DNA from: an uncultured Chromatiaceae bacterium
GTDB lineage: Bacteria > Pseudomonadota > Gammaproteobacteria > DRLM01
Direction: 5' to 3'
Length of the DNA: 64,000 nucleotides
Assembly: GCA_945787555.1 (NCBI GenBank)
Contig: CALZJG010000082.1
Coordinates: 1 to 64,000, forward strand
The position numbers and the translations under genes are program-made. How positions within the stretch are numbered: position 1 is the stretch's first letter; every line of letters begins with the position of its first letter. This document shows positions 49,395-59,936 of this stretch, piece after piece. The notes under the pieces are model-generated. The model searched no databases. It saw only the letters and a program-made list of their open reading frames with translations, and was not told the origin of the DNA.

Positions 49395-50543
49395 TTAATC
49401 CGCCTGGCGCCGCAGGAAGGCGGGAATATCCAAATAGTCCAGATCGGTGTCTTCCGCCGCCGCGCCATATCCGCTGCCCGCGGCACGATGCTGATTGCGG
49501 ATCACGGTGGGTCTTTCCAGTTGTCCGTAGTCGACCTCACCCGTGTTCTTATAGGCCAACTTGACGGGCTGATCCTCGGCCTTGAACTCTTGCCCCAAAC
49601 CCGTGGCCACCACAGTGACCCGCAATTCGTCGTGAAGTTCGGGGTCGATGACCGTACCGACCACCACCGTAGCGTTATCTGCGGCAAATTCTTTAATGGT
49701 ATTGCCGACCTCTTCGAATTCGCCGATAGACATATCCAGTCCGGCGGTGACGTTGACCAAGATGCCGCGCGCGCCCGCCAGGTTGATATCCTCCAACAAT
49801 GGACTGTTGGCGGCCGCTTCCGCCGCCTGCCGCGCACGATCCTCGCCGCTGGCGCGCCCCGATCCCATCATGGCCATGCCCATCTCGGCCATCACCGTAC
49901 GCACGTCGGCGAAGTCGACGTTGATCAGCCCCGGTCGGGTGATAAGTTCAGCGATGCCTTGCACCGCGCCCTGCAACACATTATTGGCGGCCTTGAAGGC
50001 ATCCAGTAATGAGATGTTCTTGCCCAGCACTGAGAGCAACTTCTCATTGGGGATAGTGATGAGCGAATCTACATATTGGGACAACTCCTTGATGCCCTGG
50101 TCGGCCACTTGCATGCGCTTCTTGCCTTCGAAAGGAAAGGGCTTGGTGACCACGGCCACCGTCAACACACCGAGCTCCTTGGCTGCTTGAGCGACGATGG
50201 GTGCGCCGCCGGTACCCGTTCCCCCGCCCATACCGGCGGTGATGAACAACATGTCGGTACCCTCGATCAAATCAATCAAACGATCACGGTCTTCCATCGC
50301 CGCCTGGCGGCCCACATCCGGATTAGCGCCGGCCCCCAAACCTTTGGTAATGCTCGCACCCAACTGCAATATGGTACGCGTCGTGGCGTTTTTTAGAGCC
50401 TGTGCGTCAGTGTTGGCGCAAATGAAATCCACGCCGTCGATACTCCCGCGCATCATGTGCTCCACGGCATTACTGCCGCCGCCGCCTACACCGATTACTT
50501 TGATCACCGCGTTTTGCGGACAGGTATCCATCAATTCAAACAT
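49395..50543 (-). CDS. ftsZ: Cell division protein FtsZ
   Basis: 382 residues. The tubulin-like GTPase that forms the Z ring. GTP-binding G-box GGGTGTGGAP, IKVIGVGGGGSNAV, the T7 loop NVDFADVRTVM and the C-terminal peptide DLDYLDIPAFLRRQAD, which binds FtsA and ZipA, are all present. ATG 50543 has AAGGAGG upstream; longer in-frame starts to 50654 are not credible. The 168-bp gap to ftsA may contain an ftsZ promoter. Confidence 0.98.
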   Translation of the reverse strand: MFELMDTCPQNAVIKVIGVGGGGSNAVEHMMRGSIDGVDFICANTDAQALKNATTRTILQLGASITKGLGAGANPDVGRQAAMEDRDRLIDLIEGTDMLFITAGMGGGTGTGGAPIVAQAAKELGVLTVAVVTKPFPFEGKKRMQVADQGIKELSQYVDSLITIPNEKLLSVLGKNISLLDAFKAANNVLQGAVQGIAELITRPGLINVDFADVRTVMAEMGMAMMGSGRASGEDRARQAAEAAANSPLLEDINLAGARGILVNVTAGLDMSIGEFEEVGNTIKEFAADNATVVVGTVIDPELHDELRVTVVATGLGQEFKAEDQPVKLAYKNTGEVDYGQLERPTVIRNQHRAAGSGYGAAAEDTDLDYLDIPAFLRRQAD

Positions 50544-50711
50544 AGCATCCTCCTTAGTCCCTAGACCTAATTGACTCCGAACAACCCAACTCGCGGTAAA
50601 TAAATACACCGCCACTTTCAAGCACGTCACATGTTCGAAAATGATGAAAAGCAATAGTCACATCTTTACTTTTCACCGCTGAAAACTTCACGGATGAATT
50701 CTTCAGCTTCA

Positions 50712-51947
50712 TTAAAAATTTCCCTTGAACCAACCCTTCATGCGCTCCCACACCGAGCGCATACCTACGCCCATCTTCACATCGCTAGTGCGCATCTCGC
50801 GATGCTCCCGCCCGAACAAAAGCAACCCTACGCCGGTGGCATAGATAGGATTGCGCACCACATCCACCAGACCAGTGACATGCTGCGGCATACCGAGCCG
50901 CACCGGCACATGAAAAATCTCCTCCGCCAGTTCCACCGCACCCTCCATCTTCGAACTACCACCGGTAAAAACCACACCGGCGGCGATCAAGTCCTCGAAT
51001 CCGCTGCGACGCAGCTCTTTTTGTATCAAGGTGATCAACTCCTCGTAACGCGGCTCGACCACTTCAGCCAGCGTTTGCCGCGCCAAACGGCGCGGCGGTC
51101 GATCGCCCACACTGGGCACTTCGATAGTCTCGTCGGCCATCGCCAGTTGCCGCAAAGCACAGGCGTACTTAATTTTGATTTCCTCGGCGTGCTGGGTCGG
51201 CGTGCGCAACGCCACCGCGATATCATTAGTGACCTGGTCGCCGGCGATGGGAATCACCGCCGTATGTCGTATAGCACCTTCGGTGAACACCGCTATGTCG
51301 GTGGTGCCGCCGCCGATGTCCACCAGACACACGCCCAAGTCTTTTTCATCTTCGGTGAGCACCGAATAACTGGAAGCAAGTTGTTCGAGAATCACATCGT
51401 CCACCTCCAGGCCACAGCGACGCACACACTTGATGATGTTCTGCGCCGCACTCACCGCGCCGGTGACCAAATGCACTTTGGCTTCCAAGCGCACACCCGA
51501 CATACCGATCGGCTCGCGGATGCCTTCTTGATTGTCGATGACAAATTCTTGCGCCAGCACATGCAGTATTTTTTGATCCGCCGGGATCGCCACTGCGCGC
51601 GCCGCATCCAACACCCTTTCCACGTCGTTCTGCGAGACTTCCTTGTCGCGGATGGCGACGATGCCGTGCGAATTCAAGCTGCGGATGTGACTGCCCGCGA
51701 TCCCCGCGTAGACGGAATGAATCTGGCAGCCCGCCATCAGCTCGGCTTCTTCCACCGCGCGCTGTATCGATTGCACGGTGGATTCAATGTTTACGACCAC
51801 GCCTTTTTTCAAGCCGCGAGAAGGATGCGACCCGATGCCGACGATGTCGATCTTGCCATCGGGCTTCACATCGCCGACGATCGCCACCACTTTTGAAGTG
51901 CCGATGTCGAGCCCAACGATCAAATCTTTTTCCGCTTTCTTGGACAT
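50712..51947 (-). CDS. ftsA: Cell division protein FtsA
   Basis: 411 residues. Actin-like protein that tethers FtsZ to the membrane. ATP-binding VGLDIGTSKVVAIVG, DIGGGTTDIAVF and VFTGGSSKMEG; the C-terminus WERMKGWFKGNF is the amphipathic membrane-targeting helix. ATG 51947 overlaps the ftsQ TGA (TGATG). Confidence 0.97.
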   Translation of the reverse strand: MSKKAEKDLIVGLDIGTSKVVAIVGDVKPDGKIDIVGIGSHPSRGLKKGVVVNIESTVQSIQRAVEEAELMAGCQIHSVYAGIAGSHIRSLNSHGIVAIRDKEVSQNDVERVLDAARAVAIPADQKILHVLAQEFVIDNQEGIREPIGMSGVRLEAKVHLVTGAVSAAQNIIKCVRRCGLEVDDVILEQLASSYSVLTEDEKDLGVCLVDIGGGTTDIAVFTEGAIRHTAVIPIAGDQVTNDIAVALRTPTQHAEEIKIKYACALRQLAMADETIEVPSVGDRPPRRLARQTLAEVVEPRYEELITLIQKELRRSGFEDLIAAGVVFTGGSSKMEGAVELAEEIFHVPVRLGMPQHVTGLVDVVRNPIYATGVGLLLFGREHREMRTSDVKMGVGMRSVWERMKGWFKGNF

Positions 51948-52819
51948 CAGCGCTTCGTCTCCCCCGCCGTGGCGCCGTTCAAGGCGCTCTCGGCGTCTTT
52001 CCAACGCACTGCGAATCCATTGCTGTAACGCAAATCCACCAATTCCACCTCCGCTGCGCGCCCCTGCAAGGCGCGATGATAAAAGCGCACAAAGCGCAAC
52101 AAACGCTGATAACCATCACCGCGCCCCAGCATCACGCGCATGCCATCATCCAAGGTCAGTGACCAGGCGCGCCGCTCATCCAAGTTCAGACTCTCGATTC
52201 TGTGCCCCAGTGGCGCGACGATTTCACTCATGTCGCGATGCGTCAGCGCGACCAGGCGACCCGAACCGCGTGGGCCGTGCAAGCCCGGCAAACCCGTGGG
52301 AAAGGTCGCCGCCGGCGGCGTGAATGGTAGGCCCGCCTCATTGAGCAAGGACTCACGACCCCAGCGCGCCAGCGGCACTTGCTCGGTTACCGTTACGGAC
52401 AGCACATCGGGCCATACCCGTTGCACATTCGCGTAACGCACCCACGGCAAGGCTTCCACCGCCGCCTGCACGCGCGGTAAGTCCACGGTGATGAAGTTGC
52501 CCTGTATCACGCTCGCCACTTCGGTGCGCACCGCCTCCGCGCTGACATGCTCGAATACGCCTTCCACTTGCACCGCACGTAACGGCAAGGTGCGCGCATC
52601 GCTGAGCCACTGCCCGGTGATCGCCAACACGCCGGCGACCACCAGTCCGATACCCACCGCGAGCACGGCGCGAAACGCGCGTCCCAAGGCGGCCAACCAC
52701 GGCGCGGGCGCGGCCGCCGCTGACTTGCCGTGGGTCTCGGCGCGACGAAACGGCAGCACCACCGCGCGGCGCCAAATCGGCACCGCGGGAGTCAGGGTTT
52801 TGCTCACTGCCATGGACAT
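51947..52819 (-). CDS. ftsQ: Cell division protein FtsQ
   Basis: 290 residues. Cytoplasmic tail of about 45 residues, a transmembrane helix (RAVLAVGIGLVVAGVLAITG), then a POTRA domain (LRAVQVEGVFEHVSAEAV) and the beta domain with PWVRYANVQRVWPDVLSV. It links early and late division proteins in the periplasm. It begins one base after the ddl stop; ATG 52813 is an alternative start. Confidence 0.96.
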   Translation of the reverse strand: MSMAVSKTLTPAVPIWRRAVVLPFRRAETHGKSAAAAPAPWLAALGRAFRAVLAVGIGLVVAGVLAITGQWLSDARTLPLRAVQVEGVFEHVSAEAVRTEVASVIQGNFITVDLPRVQAAVEALPWVRYANVQRVWPDVLSVTVTEQVPLARWGRESLLNEAGLPFTPPAATFPTGLPGLHGPRGSGRLVALTHRDMSEIVAPLGHRIESLNLDERRAWSLTLDDGMRVMLGRGDGYQRLLRFVRFYHRALQGRAAEVELVDLRYSNGFAVRWKDAESALNGATAGETKR

Positions 52820-52820
52820 G

Positions 52821-53828
52821 TCAGGTCAACCCCCTCTCTTGCAATTCCCCCTCCCCCGTGAGCGGGGAGAGCGCAGCGCGGGGGGCGCAGCCGCTGGGGT
52901 GAGAGTCGAGACTCGTCTCCAAAATGCGCCACACCAAATCTTCAAACGTCATGCCGGCCTGGCGCGCCGCCATCGGCACCAGGCTGTGGTCAGTCATCCC
53001 TGGGACGGTGTTGACTTCGATAAACCACGGGTCGCCATCGTCGTCGCACATGAAATCTACTCGCCCCCAACCGCTGGCACCCACCCCATCGAAGGCTTGC
53101 AAGGACAACGCCCGTAAGCGTGCTTCAACCTCAACAGCCAAACCGCAGGGACAGTGATAACGAGTGTCATTGGCGGCGTATTTGGCTTCGTAATCGTAAA
53201 AACCGCGCGGCGTTTCGACGCGGATCAGCGGTAAGACGTCACAACCGACTATCGAGGCGGTGTATTCGGGCCCCTCGATGCAACGCTCGACCAACACCAC
53301 ATTGTCCAATGCTCGCGCTTTGTCCAAGGCGGCGGCCAAGGCGGCAACGGCGGTCACTTTGCTCATGCCGAGACTAGAACCTTCATGTGCGGGCTTGACC
53401 ATCAAGGGCAGACCCAACTGCTCCACCAGGGCGGCCGGATCGGCCGCCCCTTCCACCACCATAAAAGCCGGGGTGGGAAGTCCGGCGCCGCGCCAAATAC
53501 GCTTGGTGCGCACTTTATCCATACCCAACGCCGAACCCAGCACACCACTGCCGGTGTAGGGCAGGCCGATGAGATCGAGTGCGCCTTGGATTACGCCGTC
53601 CTCGCCACCACGGCCGTGCAGGGCGATGAAGACACGGTCGTAACGACCTTGCCGTAACACTTGCACCACGTCGCGGTCGGCATCGACACCCTGTGCGTCG
53701 ACGCCGACCCCCCGCAACGCCGCCAACACGCTGGCGCCGCTCTGCAGCGACACCGCGCGCTCGGCCGACCAACCGCCCATCAACACGGCGACGCGCCCGA
53801 ACTCGCTAGCATTCTTGATTGTGCTCAT
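52821..53828 (-). CDS. ddl: D-alanine-D-alanine ligase with repeat-derived C-terminal tail
   Basis: 335 residues. ATP-grasp enzyme making D-Ala-D-Ala for the peptidoglycan stem. VAVLMGGWSAER, HGRGGEDGVIQG, KPAHEGSSLGMSKV, and the metal-binding FIEVNTVPGMTDHSLVP block are intact. The enzyme core ends near residue 308, where E. coli DdlB ends; the last 27 or so residues (SGCAPRAALSPLTGEGELQE region) are encoded by the palindromic repeat at 52847-52904. The tail is probably neutral for activity (inference). Confidence 0.97.
   Translation of the reverse strand: MSTIKNASEFGRVAVLMGGWSAERAVSLQSGASVLAALRGVGVDAQGVDADRDVVQVLRQGRYDRVFIALHGRGGEDGVIQGALDLIGLPYTGSGVLGSALGMDKVRTKRIWRGAGLPTPAFMVVEGAADPAALVEQLGLPLMVKPAHEGSSLGMSKVTAVAALAAALDKARALDNVVLVERCIEGPEYTASIVGCDVLPLIRVETPRGFYDYEAKYAANDTRYHCPCGLAVEVEARLRALSLQAFDGVGASGWGRVDFMCDDDGDPWFIEVNTVPGMTDHSLVPMAARQAGMTFEDLVWRILETSLDSHPSGCAPRAALSPLTGEGELQERGLT
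52847..52904 (+). repeat. Palindromic interspersed repeat, copy B (inside the ddl 3' end)
   Basis: CCCCCTCCCCCG ... CGGGGAGAG hairpin followed by GGGGGGCGCAGCCGCTGGGGTGA. Nearly the same as copy A after pilT. It replaces the normal ddl terminus with extra codons. Confidence 0.92.
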
Positions 53829-53841
53829 GCCCGCGACCCCT

Positions 53842-54801
53842 TCATTCCTTTACCCCCTCTCCCTCACGGGGAGAGGGATCGTCGGAAGAGAGTGAATTAC
53901 CTGGCTCACCCACGATCACCACTTCGGGAACTAAGCGCGTGCCATGCACTTGCTCCACCGTTGCGGCCACCTTGTGGATCAACGCTTCAATATCGGCGGC
54001 GCTGGCGCTGCCGGTATTGATGATGAAATTGGCATGCTTCTCCGCCACACAGGCGCCACCGAGACAGCGCCCCTTGAGTCCCGCCGTCTCGATCAAGCGC
54101 GCGGCATGGTCGCCGGGTGGATTACGGAACACCGAGCCGCAACTAGGTAAGCCGATGGGCTGGGTGCGATTTCGCTTTTCAAGCAACTCCCTGACGCAGC
54201 TCAAACTGGCCTCGCCGTCGCCCGGCGTGAGTGCCAAATGCGCCGCCACGAACCATTCTCTTGGGGCGCCTTGCGGCCCGCGCACATGGCGATAGCCGAT
54301 CTCGAACTCCGCCGGCGTCCGCACGTGGCGTTCGCCATGATGGTCAAGCGTTTCCACCGCCGCGACGATGGGCCAGGTCTCGCCCCCGAACGCGCCGGCG
54401 TTCATGGCCAAGGCGCCGCCCATCGCCCCGGGGATGCCGGCGAGAAACTCCGCCCCCACCAAACCCTGCTTAGCGCAATAGCGCGCCACTTTGTTGCAGG
54501 CCACGCCCGCTTCGGCGCGCACTGTGGTGGGATCCAACAACGCCAATCCCGACAGGGCGCCGGCGGTGGCGACAACCGTGCCGGGAAAACCACCGTCGCG
54601 CACCAATAAATTGCTGCCCAAACCCAACCACAACAACGGCTCTAAGGTCGGCAATTGGCGTAGAAACTGCGCCAAGTCATCAATGTCCGCCGGCGCGTAG
54701 TAGGTGCGCGCCGGACCGCCCACGCGCCAAGTGGTATGGCGCGACAGCAGTTCGTGGCGACGCAGCACGCCCCGCAATTCGCTCTTCGCCGCGGCCATCA
54801 T
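53842..54801 (-). CDS. murB: UDP-N-acetylenolpyruvoylglucosamine reductase
   Basis: 319 residues, FAD-dependent reduction that completes UDP-MurNAc. [49 protein letters not shown] and the catalytic Ser in [12 protein letters not shown] are present; this is the shorter type II MurB. Its last residues ([15 protein letters not shown]) come from repeat copy C. ATGs at 54801 and 54798 overlap the murC stop. Confidence 0.97.
   Translation of the reverse strand: MMAAAKSELRGVLRRHELLSRHTTWRVGGPARTYYAPADIDDLAQFLRQLPTLEPLLWLGLGSNLLVRDGGFPGTVVATAGALSGLALLDPTTVRAEAGVACNKVARYCAKQGLVGAEFLAGIPGAMGGALAMNAGAFGGETWPIVAAVETLDHHGERHVRTPAEFEIGYRHVRGPQGAPREWFVAAHLALTPGDGEASLSCVRELLEKRNRTQPIGLPSCGSVFRNPPGDHAARLIETAGLKGRCLGGACVAEKHANFIINTGSASAADIEALIHKVAATVEQVHGTRLVPEVVIVGEPGNSLSSDDPSPREGEGVKE
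53853..53877. repeat. Palindromic interspersed repeat, copy C (inside the murB 3' end)
   Basis: Perfect 9-bp stem CCCTCTCCC/GGGAGAGGG (53855-53863 and 53869-53877) with a 5-nt loop: the hairpin half of the family, without the GCGCAGCC arm. Confidence 0.8.
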
Positions 54802-56249
54802 GCGTCTCCTCCCTGCAGCTGCTCGGGCAATTTAGCCGCCGCCGCGCCGATGTCGCCGGCGCCCAGGGTGAGCAACACATCGCCACCATGGAGCACACCG
54901 CGCAACACGTCGGGCAATTCCATCACCGTCTCGACGAACACCGGATCAACTTGTCCGCGGGCCCGTATGGCGCGCGCCAGAGCGCGGCCGTCGGCCCCGG
55001 CGATGGGCGCTTCACCCGCCGGGTAGACCTCTAACAGCACCAGCACGTCCACCTCGGACAACACGATGGCGAAGTCGTCGAACAAGTCGCGGCTACGGGT
55101 ATAGCGGTGCGGCTGGAACACCGCCACCAAACGGCGCCGCGGCCAACCGCCACGGATCGCTTGCACGGTGGCGGCCAGCTCGCGCGGATGATGCGCATAA
55201 TCGTCGATGAACAAGACGCCGCCCGCCGCCGTGGTTAATTCACCGTAAATCTGCAAACGCCGCCCGATGCCCCCGAACTCGGCCAAGGCCTTTTGGATCG
55301 CCGCATCAGCGACGCCCAATTCCTGCGCCACGGCGATGGCGGCCAGGGCATTGAGCACATTGTGCTGGCCGGCCAAATTGAGCGAGATGTCCAGCGCCTC
55401 GCGCCCAACCCGCTCCACCGTGAAGCGCGTGACCATCCCTTGCTGGCGCACGTCACGGCCACGCACATCGGCGGGCGCCTCGATGCCGTAAGTCAGCAGC
55501 GGTCGCGGGACTTCGGGCAGCATCTCGGCGATCACCGCATCATCGGCACACAACACCGCTAGGCCATAGAAAGGCAAGCGGAACAGGAATTCGACGAAAG
55601 TTTGCCGCAGTCGATCGAAATCCCCGCCGTAGGTTTCCATGTGATCGACGTCAATATTGGTGACCACGGCCATGACCGGGCTCAAGTGTAAGAACGAGGC
55701 ATCGCTCTCGTCGGCCTCGGCCACCAAGTATTCGCTGGCGCCGAGGCGCGCATTGGTGCCGGCGCTATTGAGCTTGCCGCCGATGACAAAGGTGGGGTCA
55801 AGCCCGCCCTCGCCCAGCACGCTGGCGATCAGCGAAGTGGTGGTGGTCTTGCCATGCGTCCCGGCCACGGCGATGCCGTAGCGAAAGCGCATCAATTCAG
55901 CCAGCATTTCCGCGCGCCGCACCACAGGAATACGTTGCGCGTGGGCGGCCACCACTTCGGGATTGTCGGGTCTTACCGCGGTGGAGGCCACCACCACATC
56001 GGCGCCACCGACCCGGGTGGCGCTGTGACCAAAACCGATCTGCACACCCAAGTCGGAGAGCCGGCGAGTCAGCGCGGATTCTTTCATGTCCGAGCCGCTG
56101 ACTTGATAACCGAGGTTGTGCAGCACTTCGGCGATCCCCCCCATACCCACACCACCAATACCGACGAAATGGATACGACTAATGCGCCGCATGCGCGCCA
56201 GTGCGCCGCCGCGCTTCATGACCTGCAGGGACGTGTCGATCTCAGCCAT
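54798..56249 (-). CDS. murC: UDP-N-acetylmuramate-L-alanine ligase
   Basis: 483 residues. Adds L-Ala to UDP-MurNAc. [16 protein letters not shown] at the N-terminus, ATP loop [25 protein letters not shown] and [16 protein letters not shown] 56249 ([10 protein letters not shown]) lies 8 bp inside murG and was preferred over a longer frame to 56351 that has no family match. Confidence 0.97.
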   Translation of the reverse strand: MAEIDTSLQVMKRGGALARMRRISRIHFVGIGGVGMGGIAEVLHNLGYQVSGSDMKESALTRRLSDLGVQIGFGHSATRVGGADVVVASTAVRPDNPEVVAAHAQRIPVVRRAEMLAELMRFRYGIAVAGTHGKTTTTSLIASVLGEGGLDPTFVIGGKLNSAGTNARLGASEYLVAEADESDASFLHLSPVMAVVTNIDVDHMETYGGDFDRLRQTFVEFLFRLPFYGLAVLCADDAVIAEMLPEVPRPLLTYGIEAPADVRGRDVRQQGMVTRFTVERVGREALDISLNLAGQHNVLNALAAIAVAQELGVADAAIQKALAEFGGIGRRLQIYGELTTAAGGVLFIDDYAHHPRELAATVQAIRGGWPRRRLVAVFQPHRYTRSRDLFDDFAIVLSEVDVLVLLEVYPAGEAPIAGADGRALARAIRARGQVDPVFVETVMELPDVLRGVLHGGDVLLTLGAGDIGAAAAKLPEQLQGGDA

Positions 56250-57306
56250 GAGCCGCCTCCATGCACTGATCCGCCACCACCCGGGTCGCATCGGGCATGG
56301 CGTGGGCGCGCGCCGCCTGCGCCATGGCCAACAAGCGCGCACGATCGTCAAGCCCCGAAATCATCTCTCGCAATCGCTCGGCGTTCAGTTCGCGTTGTTG
56401 AATGACCTGCGCCGCGCCAGCCTCGGCGAGATGGGCGGCGTTGCGCGTTTGATGGTCGTCCACCGCATGCGGATAGGGGACCAAGATCGCGCCCACCCCC
56501 GCCGCCGCCAACTCGGCGATCGTCAAGGCGCCGGCACGACACACCACCAAGTCCGCCCACCCATAAGCCTCCGCCATGTCGGCGATGAAGGGCTCGACGC
56601 GCGCGCTCACTCCCGCGCTTTGATAGGCGGCGCGTGCCTCGTCGATCAATTTGGTGCCGGATTGGTGCCAAACTTCCGGGCGCATCGCCATGCCGGCCAA
56701 GGCCGGCGGCAAGGTTTCGTTGAGCGCCCGCGCGCCCAAGCTACCACCCAACACCAACAACCGCAGCGCGCCGCTGCGTGCGGTGAAACGTTGTTCGGGG
56801 AGCGGCAATTGCGCGATGTTCGCGCGCACCGGATTGCCGGTATGCGTCGCCTTGTTCGAGAACGTCGCAGGAAAAGCCTCGAGCACGCGGCTCGCCAGCG
56901 GCGCCAATAAGCGATTGGTAAACCCCGCCACCGCGTTCTGTTCGTGAATCACCAAGGGCAAACGCAACAGCCAAGTTACGAAACCGCCCGGCCCGGTGAC
57001 AAAGCCGCCCATGCCCAATACCGCCATGGGTCGGCGTCGCAGAATCACCGCCAAAGCTTGCCCGGTGGCGCGCAGCAAACGAAATGGCGCCCACAACCAC
57101 GTCAACGCACTCTTGCCGCGCAAACCGCCGATACTGACCCATTCCAAGGGGATGCCTGTGGGCGGCACCACTTGCGCCTCCAAGCCACGCCGCGTACCCA
57201 ACCACACCACCTCCACACCGCGCGCGCGCAATTCCTCGGCCACTGCCAGGGCCGGGAACACATGACCGCCAGTACCCCCGGCCATGATGAGCACACGCGT
57301 CACCAT
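56242..57306 (-). CDS. murG: Lipid II synthase (GlcNAc transferase) MurG
   Basis: 354 residues. Adds GlcNAc to lipid I on the inner face of the membrane. [40 protein letters not shown] and [16 protein letters not shown] are the GT28 signatures. The ATG lies 7 bp inside the ftsW end. Confidence 0.97.
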   Translation of the reverse strand: MVTRVLIMAGGTGGHVFPALAVAEELRARGVEVVWLGTRRGLEAQVVPPTGIPLEWVSIGGLRGKSALTWLWAPFRLLRATGQALAVILRRRPMAVLGMGGFVTGPGGFVTWLLRLPLVIHEQNAVAGFTNRLLAPLASRVLEAFPATFSNKATHTGNPVRANIAQLPLPEQRFTARSGALRLLVLGGSLGARALNETLPPALAGMAMRPEVWHQSGTKLIDEARAAYQSAGVSARVEPFIADMAEAYGWADLVVCRAGALTIAELAAAGVGAILVPYPHAVDDHQTRNAAHLAEAGAAQVIQQRELNAERLREMISGLDDRARLLAMAQAARAHAMPDATRVVADQCMEAAHG

Positions 57307-58565
57307 CTATTAATACCTCTTTTTGCCGCCGCACCCGCTCCAGCAAGCGGGAGCGGACGCTTGGAACTTTGCGCGACTCGTCCCCGCGGATAACGCGTCT
57401 CGTAATCCACTCGTAACAGCAAGGCCACCGCTACACACATTATGATGATGCTGGAACCGCCGTAACTCATGAGCGGCAACGTCAGCCCCTTGGTGGGCAG
57501 CGACCCCATGTTCACGCCCATATTGATGAAGGCTTGCAAGCCGATCCACAGCCCGATACCGTAGGCGAGAAAACTGCCGTAACGGTGGCCGGACAATTCG
57601 GCGCGATACCCAATTACGAAGGCGCGCCAGACCAACAAAGCGAACAAGCCGATCACGATGACACAACCGACTAGACCCAATTCCTCGCCCAGCACGGCAA
57701 ACAAAAAGTCAGTGTGCGCCTCAGGCAGATAGAACAGCTTCTGCACCGAACCACCCAAACCCACGCCCAACCATTCGCCGCGACCGAAGGCAATCAAGGC
57801 TTGCGTGAGTTGAAAGCCACTGGCGTAAGGATCGGCCCAAGGATCAAGAAAGGTGGTGAGACGCTGCATGCGATAGGGCGAGGATACGGCGAGTAACGCC
57901 GCCGCCACAGCCACCAAGCCCAGCAACGCGCCGAACTGCCACAAGCGCACACCCGCGAGAAATAACATGCCCAGCGCGGTCGCCATGATGACCGCCGACG
58001 CGCCGAAGTCCGGCTCTAGCAACAGCAAGGTCGCCACCAAACACAGTATCGCCATGGGTTTCAAGAAACCACTCAATTGCGTGCACACTTCCTCGCCATG
58101 GCGCACCAAATAACCGGCCAGATAGACGATGACAAATAGCTTCACCGGCTCGGAGGCCTGCAGATTGAACAATCCCAACGGCAACCAGCGCGCAGCGCCG
58201 TTCACCGCGCGGCCTACACCGGGGATCAACACTGCGACCAGTAACACCAGCCCCAAGGCCAGCAGCAACACCCCAGTTTTTTCCCAATACACCAAACGCG
58301 CCTGCAACACGATCAGCGCCATGGCCACACCCAGTGCCACGTAGACACCTTGGCGCAACAGGTAATAGAACGGCTCACCGAACTGACGCTCGGCGATACC
58401 AATAGAGGCCGAGCCCACCATCACCAAGCCCAGAGCCAGCAAACACACCGCCGCGCCCAAGGCCAAGGGATCGACCCACGGCCCCAGCGTGGCGGCGTTC
58501 AGCGCCTGGCGGCGTTCAGCCCGTTGGCTACCGCTGACCTTCGGCTCGATGCAAGGTGTCAACAC
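57300..58565 (-). CDS. ftsW: FtsW, SEDS-family septal peptidoglycan polymerase
   Basis: About 421 residues with ten membrane helices. KGLTLPLMSYGGSSI, EPDFGASAVIMATALGM and HTDFLFAVLGEELGLVG identify FtsW. It polymerises septal glycan with FtsI. The start is GTG 58565 or TTG 58562, both overlapping the murD stop. Confidence 0.96.
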   Translation of the reverse strand: MLTPCIEPKVSGSQRAERRQALNAATLGPWVDPLALGAAVCLLALGLVMVGSASIGIAERQFGEPFYYLLRQGVYVALGVAMALIVLQARLVYWEKTGVLLLALGLVLLVAVLIPGVGRAVNGAARWLPLGLFNLQASEPVKLFVIVYLAGYLVRHGEEVCTQLSGFLKPMAILCLVATLLLLEPDFGASAVIMATALGMLFLAGVRLWQFGALLGLVAVAAALLAVSSPYRMQRLTTFLDPWADPYASGFQLTQALIAFGRGEWLGVGLGGSVQKLFYLPEAHTDFLFAVLGEELGLVGCVIVIGLFALLVWRAFVIGYRAELSGHRYGSFLAYGIGLWIGLQAFINMGVNMGSLPTKGLTLPLMSYGGSSIIIMCVAVALLLRVDYETRYPRGRVAQSSKRPLPLAGAGAAAKRGINRW

Positions 58566-59932
58566 ACCAATAACCCCCGCACTGCCTCGCAGTACACCTG
58601 GCCGCGATGATCGTAGCCCTTGAACATGTCGAAACTGGCGCAGGCCGGCGACAACAACACCGTGTCACCCGGCTGCGCCAATGCATGCGCGAGCCGCACC
58701 GCCTCTTCCATGGTCTCTGCGCGACGCACCTCGACCACGCCGCCCAGTGCGGCTTCGATACTGGCAGCGTCCTTACCGAGCAACACTACAGCTCGCGACT
58801 TGGCCTGCGCGGCCGCCCGCAGCGGTGTGAAATCCTGTCCCTTACCCAGCCCGCCGGCGATCAATACGACTTTACCGGGCATCCCGTGCAGCGCCGCCAG
58901 GGTGGCGCCGACGTTGGTGCCCTTGGAATCGTCGTACCAGGTCACACCGTCTCGCTCCGCCACCCATTGGGTGCGGTGCGCCAGCCCGGTGAACAGTCTC
59001 AAGGCATCGAGCATGGTCGACATGGGCAGTCCCACGGCCTCGCCCAGCGCCAAACAGGCCAACGCATTGGCGGCATTGTGCAGCCCCTTGATTCGCAGTT
59101 CGCTCAATGCCATCAAGACATCAGCTCCGCGCGCCAACCACGCTTGACCGTTGCGCGTGATTAGACCGTAATCGCCCTCGGAGTGGGCCTCGAGGCCAAA
59201 GCACACGCACCGGCGGCGCGCTTGTTGCATAGCCATCACCAGCGCATCATCAGCATTGAGCACCATGACGCCGTCGCCGCGATATATCCGCTGCTTGGCG
59301 GCGGCGTACTCCTCCATGTCGCGGTAGCGGTCCATATGATCGGAGCTGAGGTTGAGCACCACCGCTGCGGCAGCGTTGAGGCTATGCGTGGTCTCGAGCT
59401 GAAAACTGGATAACTCCAACACGTACAAATCCGGCTCCCTGTCACTCAATAGATCGAGCGCCGGCGTGCCGAGGTTGCCTCCTACCCGCACATCGCGTCC
59501 AGCCGCGCGCGCCATCTCGCCCATCAATGTGGTGACGGTACTCTTGCCGTTGGAGCCGCTAATGGCCACCACCGGTGCCGTCACCGCGCGCGCGAATAGT
59601 TCGATATCGCCGATGATTTCCACGCCGCGCGCCTGCGAAGCGGCGATCGGCGCTTCGTGCAGCGACACGCCGGGACTGAGAATGATGCGATCGGCGCGCA
59701 CGAAGGCCATGGGATCGAAACCCCCCGATAAGACTTCGACTTCGGGATAGATGGCGCGCAAGTCTTGCAAACCTGGCGGTTGGTCGCGGCTGTCGACCAC
59801 GGCAAATTGTTCGCCGCGCGCCGCCAAATAGCGCGCGCAGGACAGACCGGTCTTGCCCAGACCGACGATGAGATTGGGGATGTCCCGTTTCACCGATGCA
59901 AACCTTCCTATATGTTTGGCCGCTGCTACCAT
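58559..59932 (-). CDS. murD: UDP-N-acetylmuramoyl-L-alanine-D-glutamate ligase
   Basis: 457 residues. Adds D-Glu. N-terminal IVGLGKTGLSCARYL, ATP loop ISGSNGKSTVTTLMG, NLSSDHMDRY and YDDSKGTNVGATLAAL; C-terminal LSPACASFDMF. It starts 4 bp after the mraY stop region (ATG 59932). Confidence 0.97.
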   Translation of the reverse strand: MVAAAKHIGRFASVKRDIPNLIVGLGKTGLSCARYLAARGEQFAVVDSRDQPPGLQDLRAIYPEVEVLSGGFDPMAFVRADRIILSPGVSLHEAPIAASQARGVEIIGDIELFARAVTAPVVAISGSNGKSTVTTLMGEMARAAGRDVRVGGNLGTPALDLLSDREPDLYVLELSSFQLETTHSLNAAAAVVLNLSSDHMDRYRDMEEYAAAKQRIYRGDGVMVLNADDALVMAMQQARRRCVCFGLEAHSEGDYGLITRNGQAWLARGADVLMALSELRIKGLHNAANALACLALGEAVGLPMSTMLDALRLFTGLAHRTQWVAERDGVTWYDDSKGTNVGATLAALHGMPGKVVLIAGGLGKGQDFTPLRAAAQAKSRAVVLLGKDAASIEAALGGVVEVRRAETMEEAVRLAHALAQPGDTVLLSPACASFDMFKGYDHRGQVYCEAVRGLLVC

Positions 59933-59936
59933 GCCC

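Noticed and set aside
50694-51896. 400-codon His-rich open frame antisense to ftsA
   Set aside because: Long only because ftsA is G+C-rich at third positions; ftsA is certain on the other strand.
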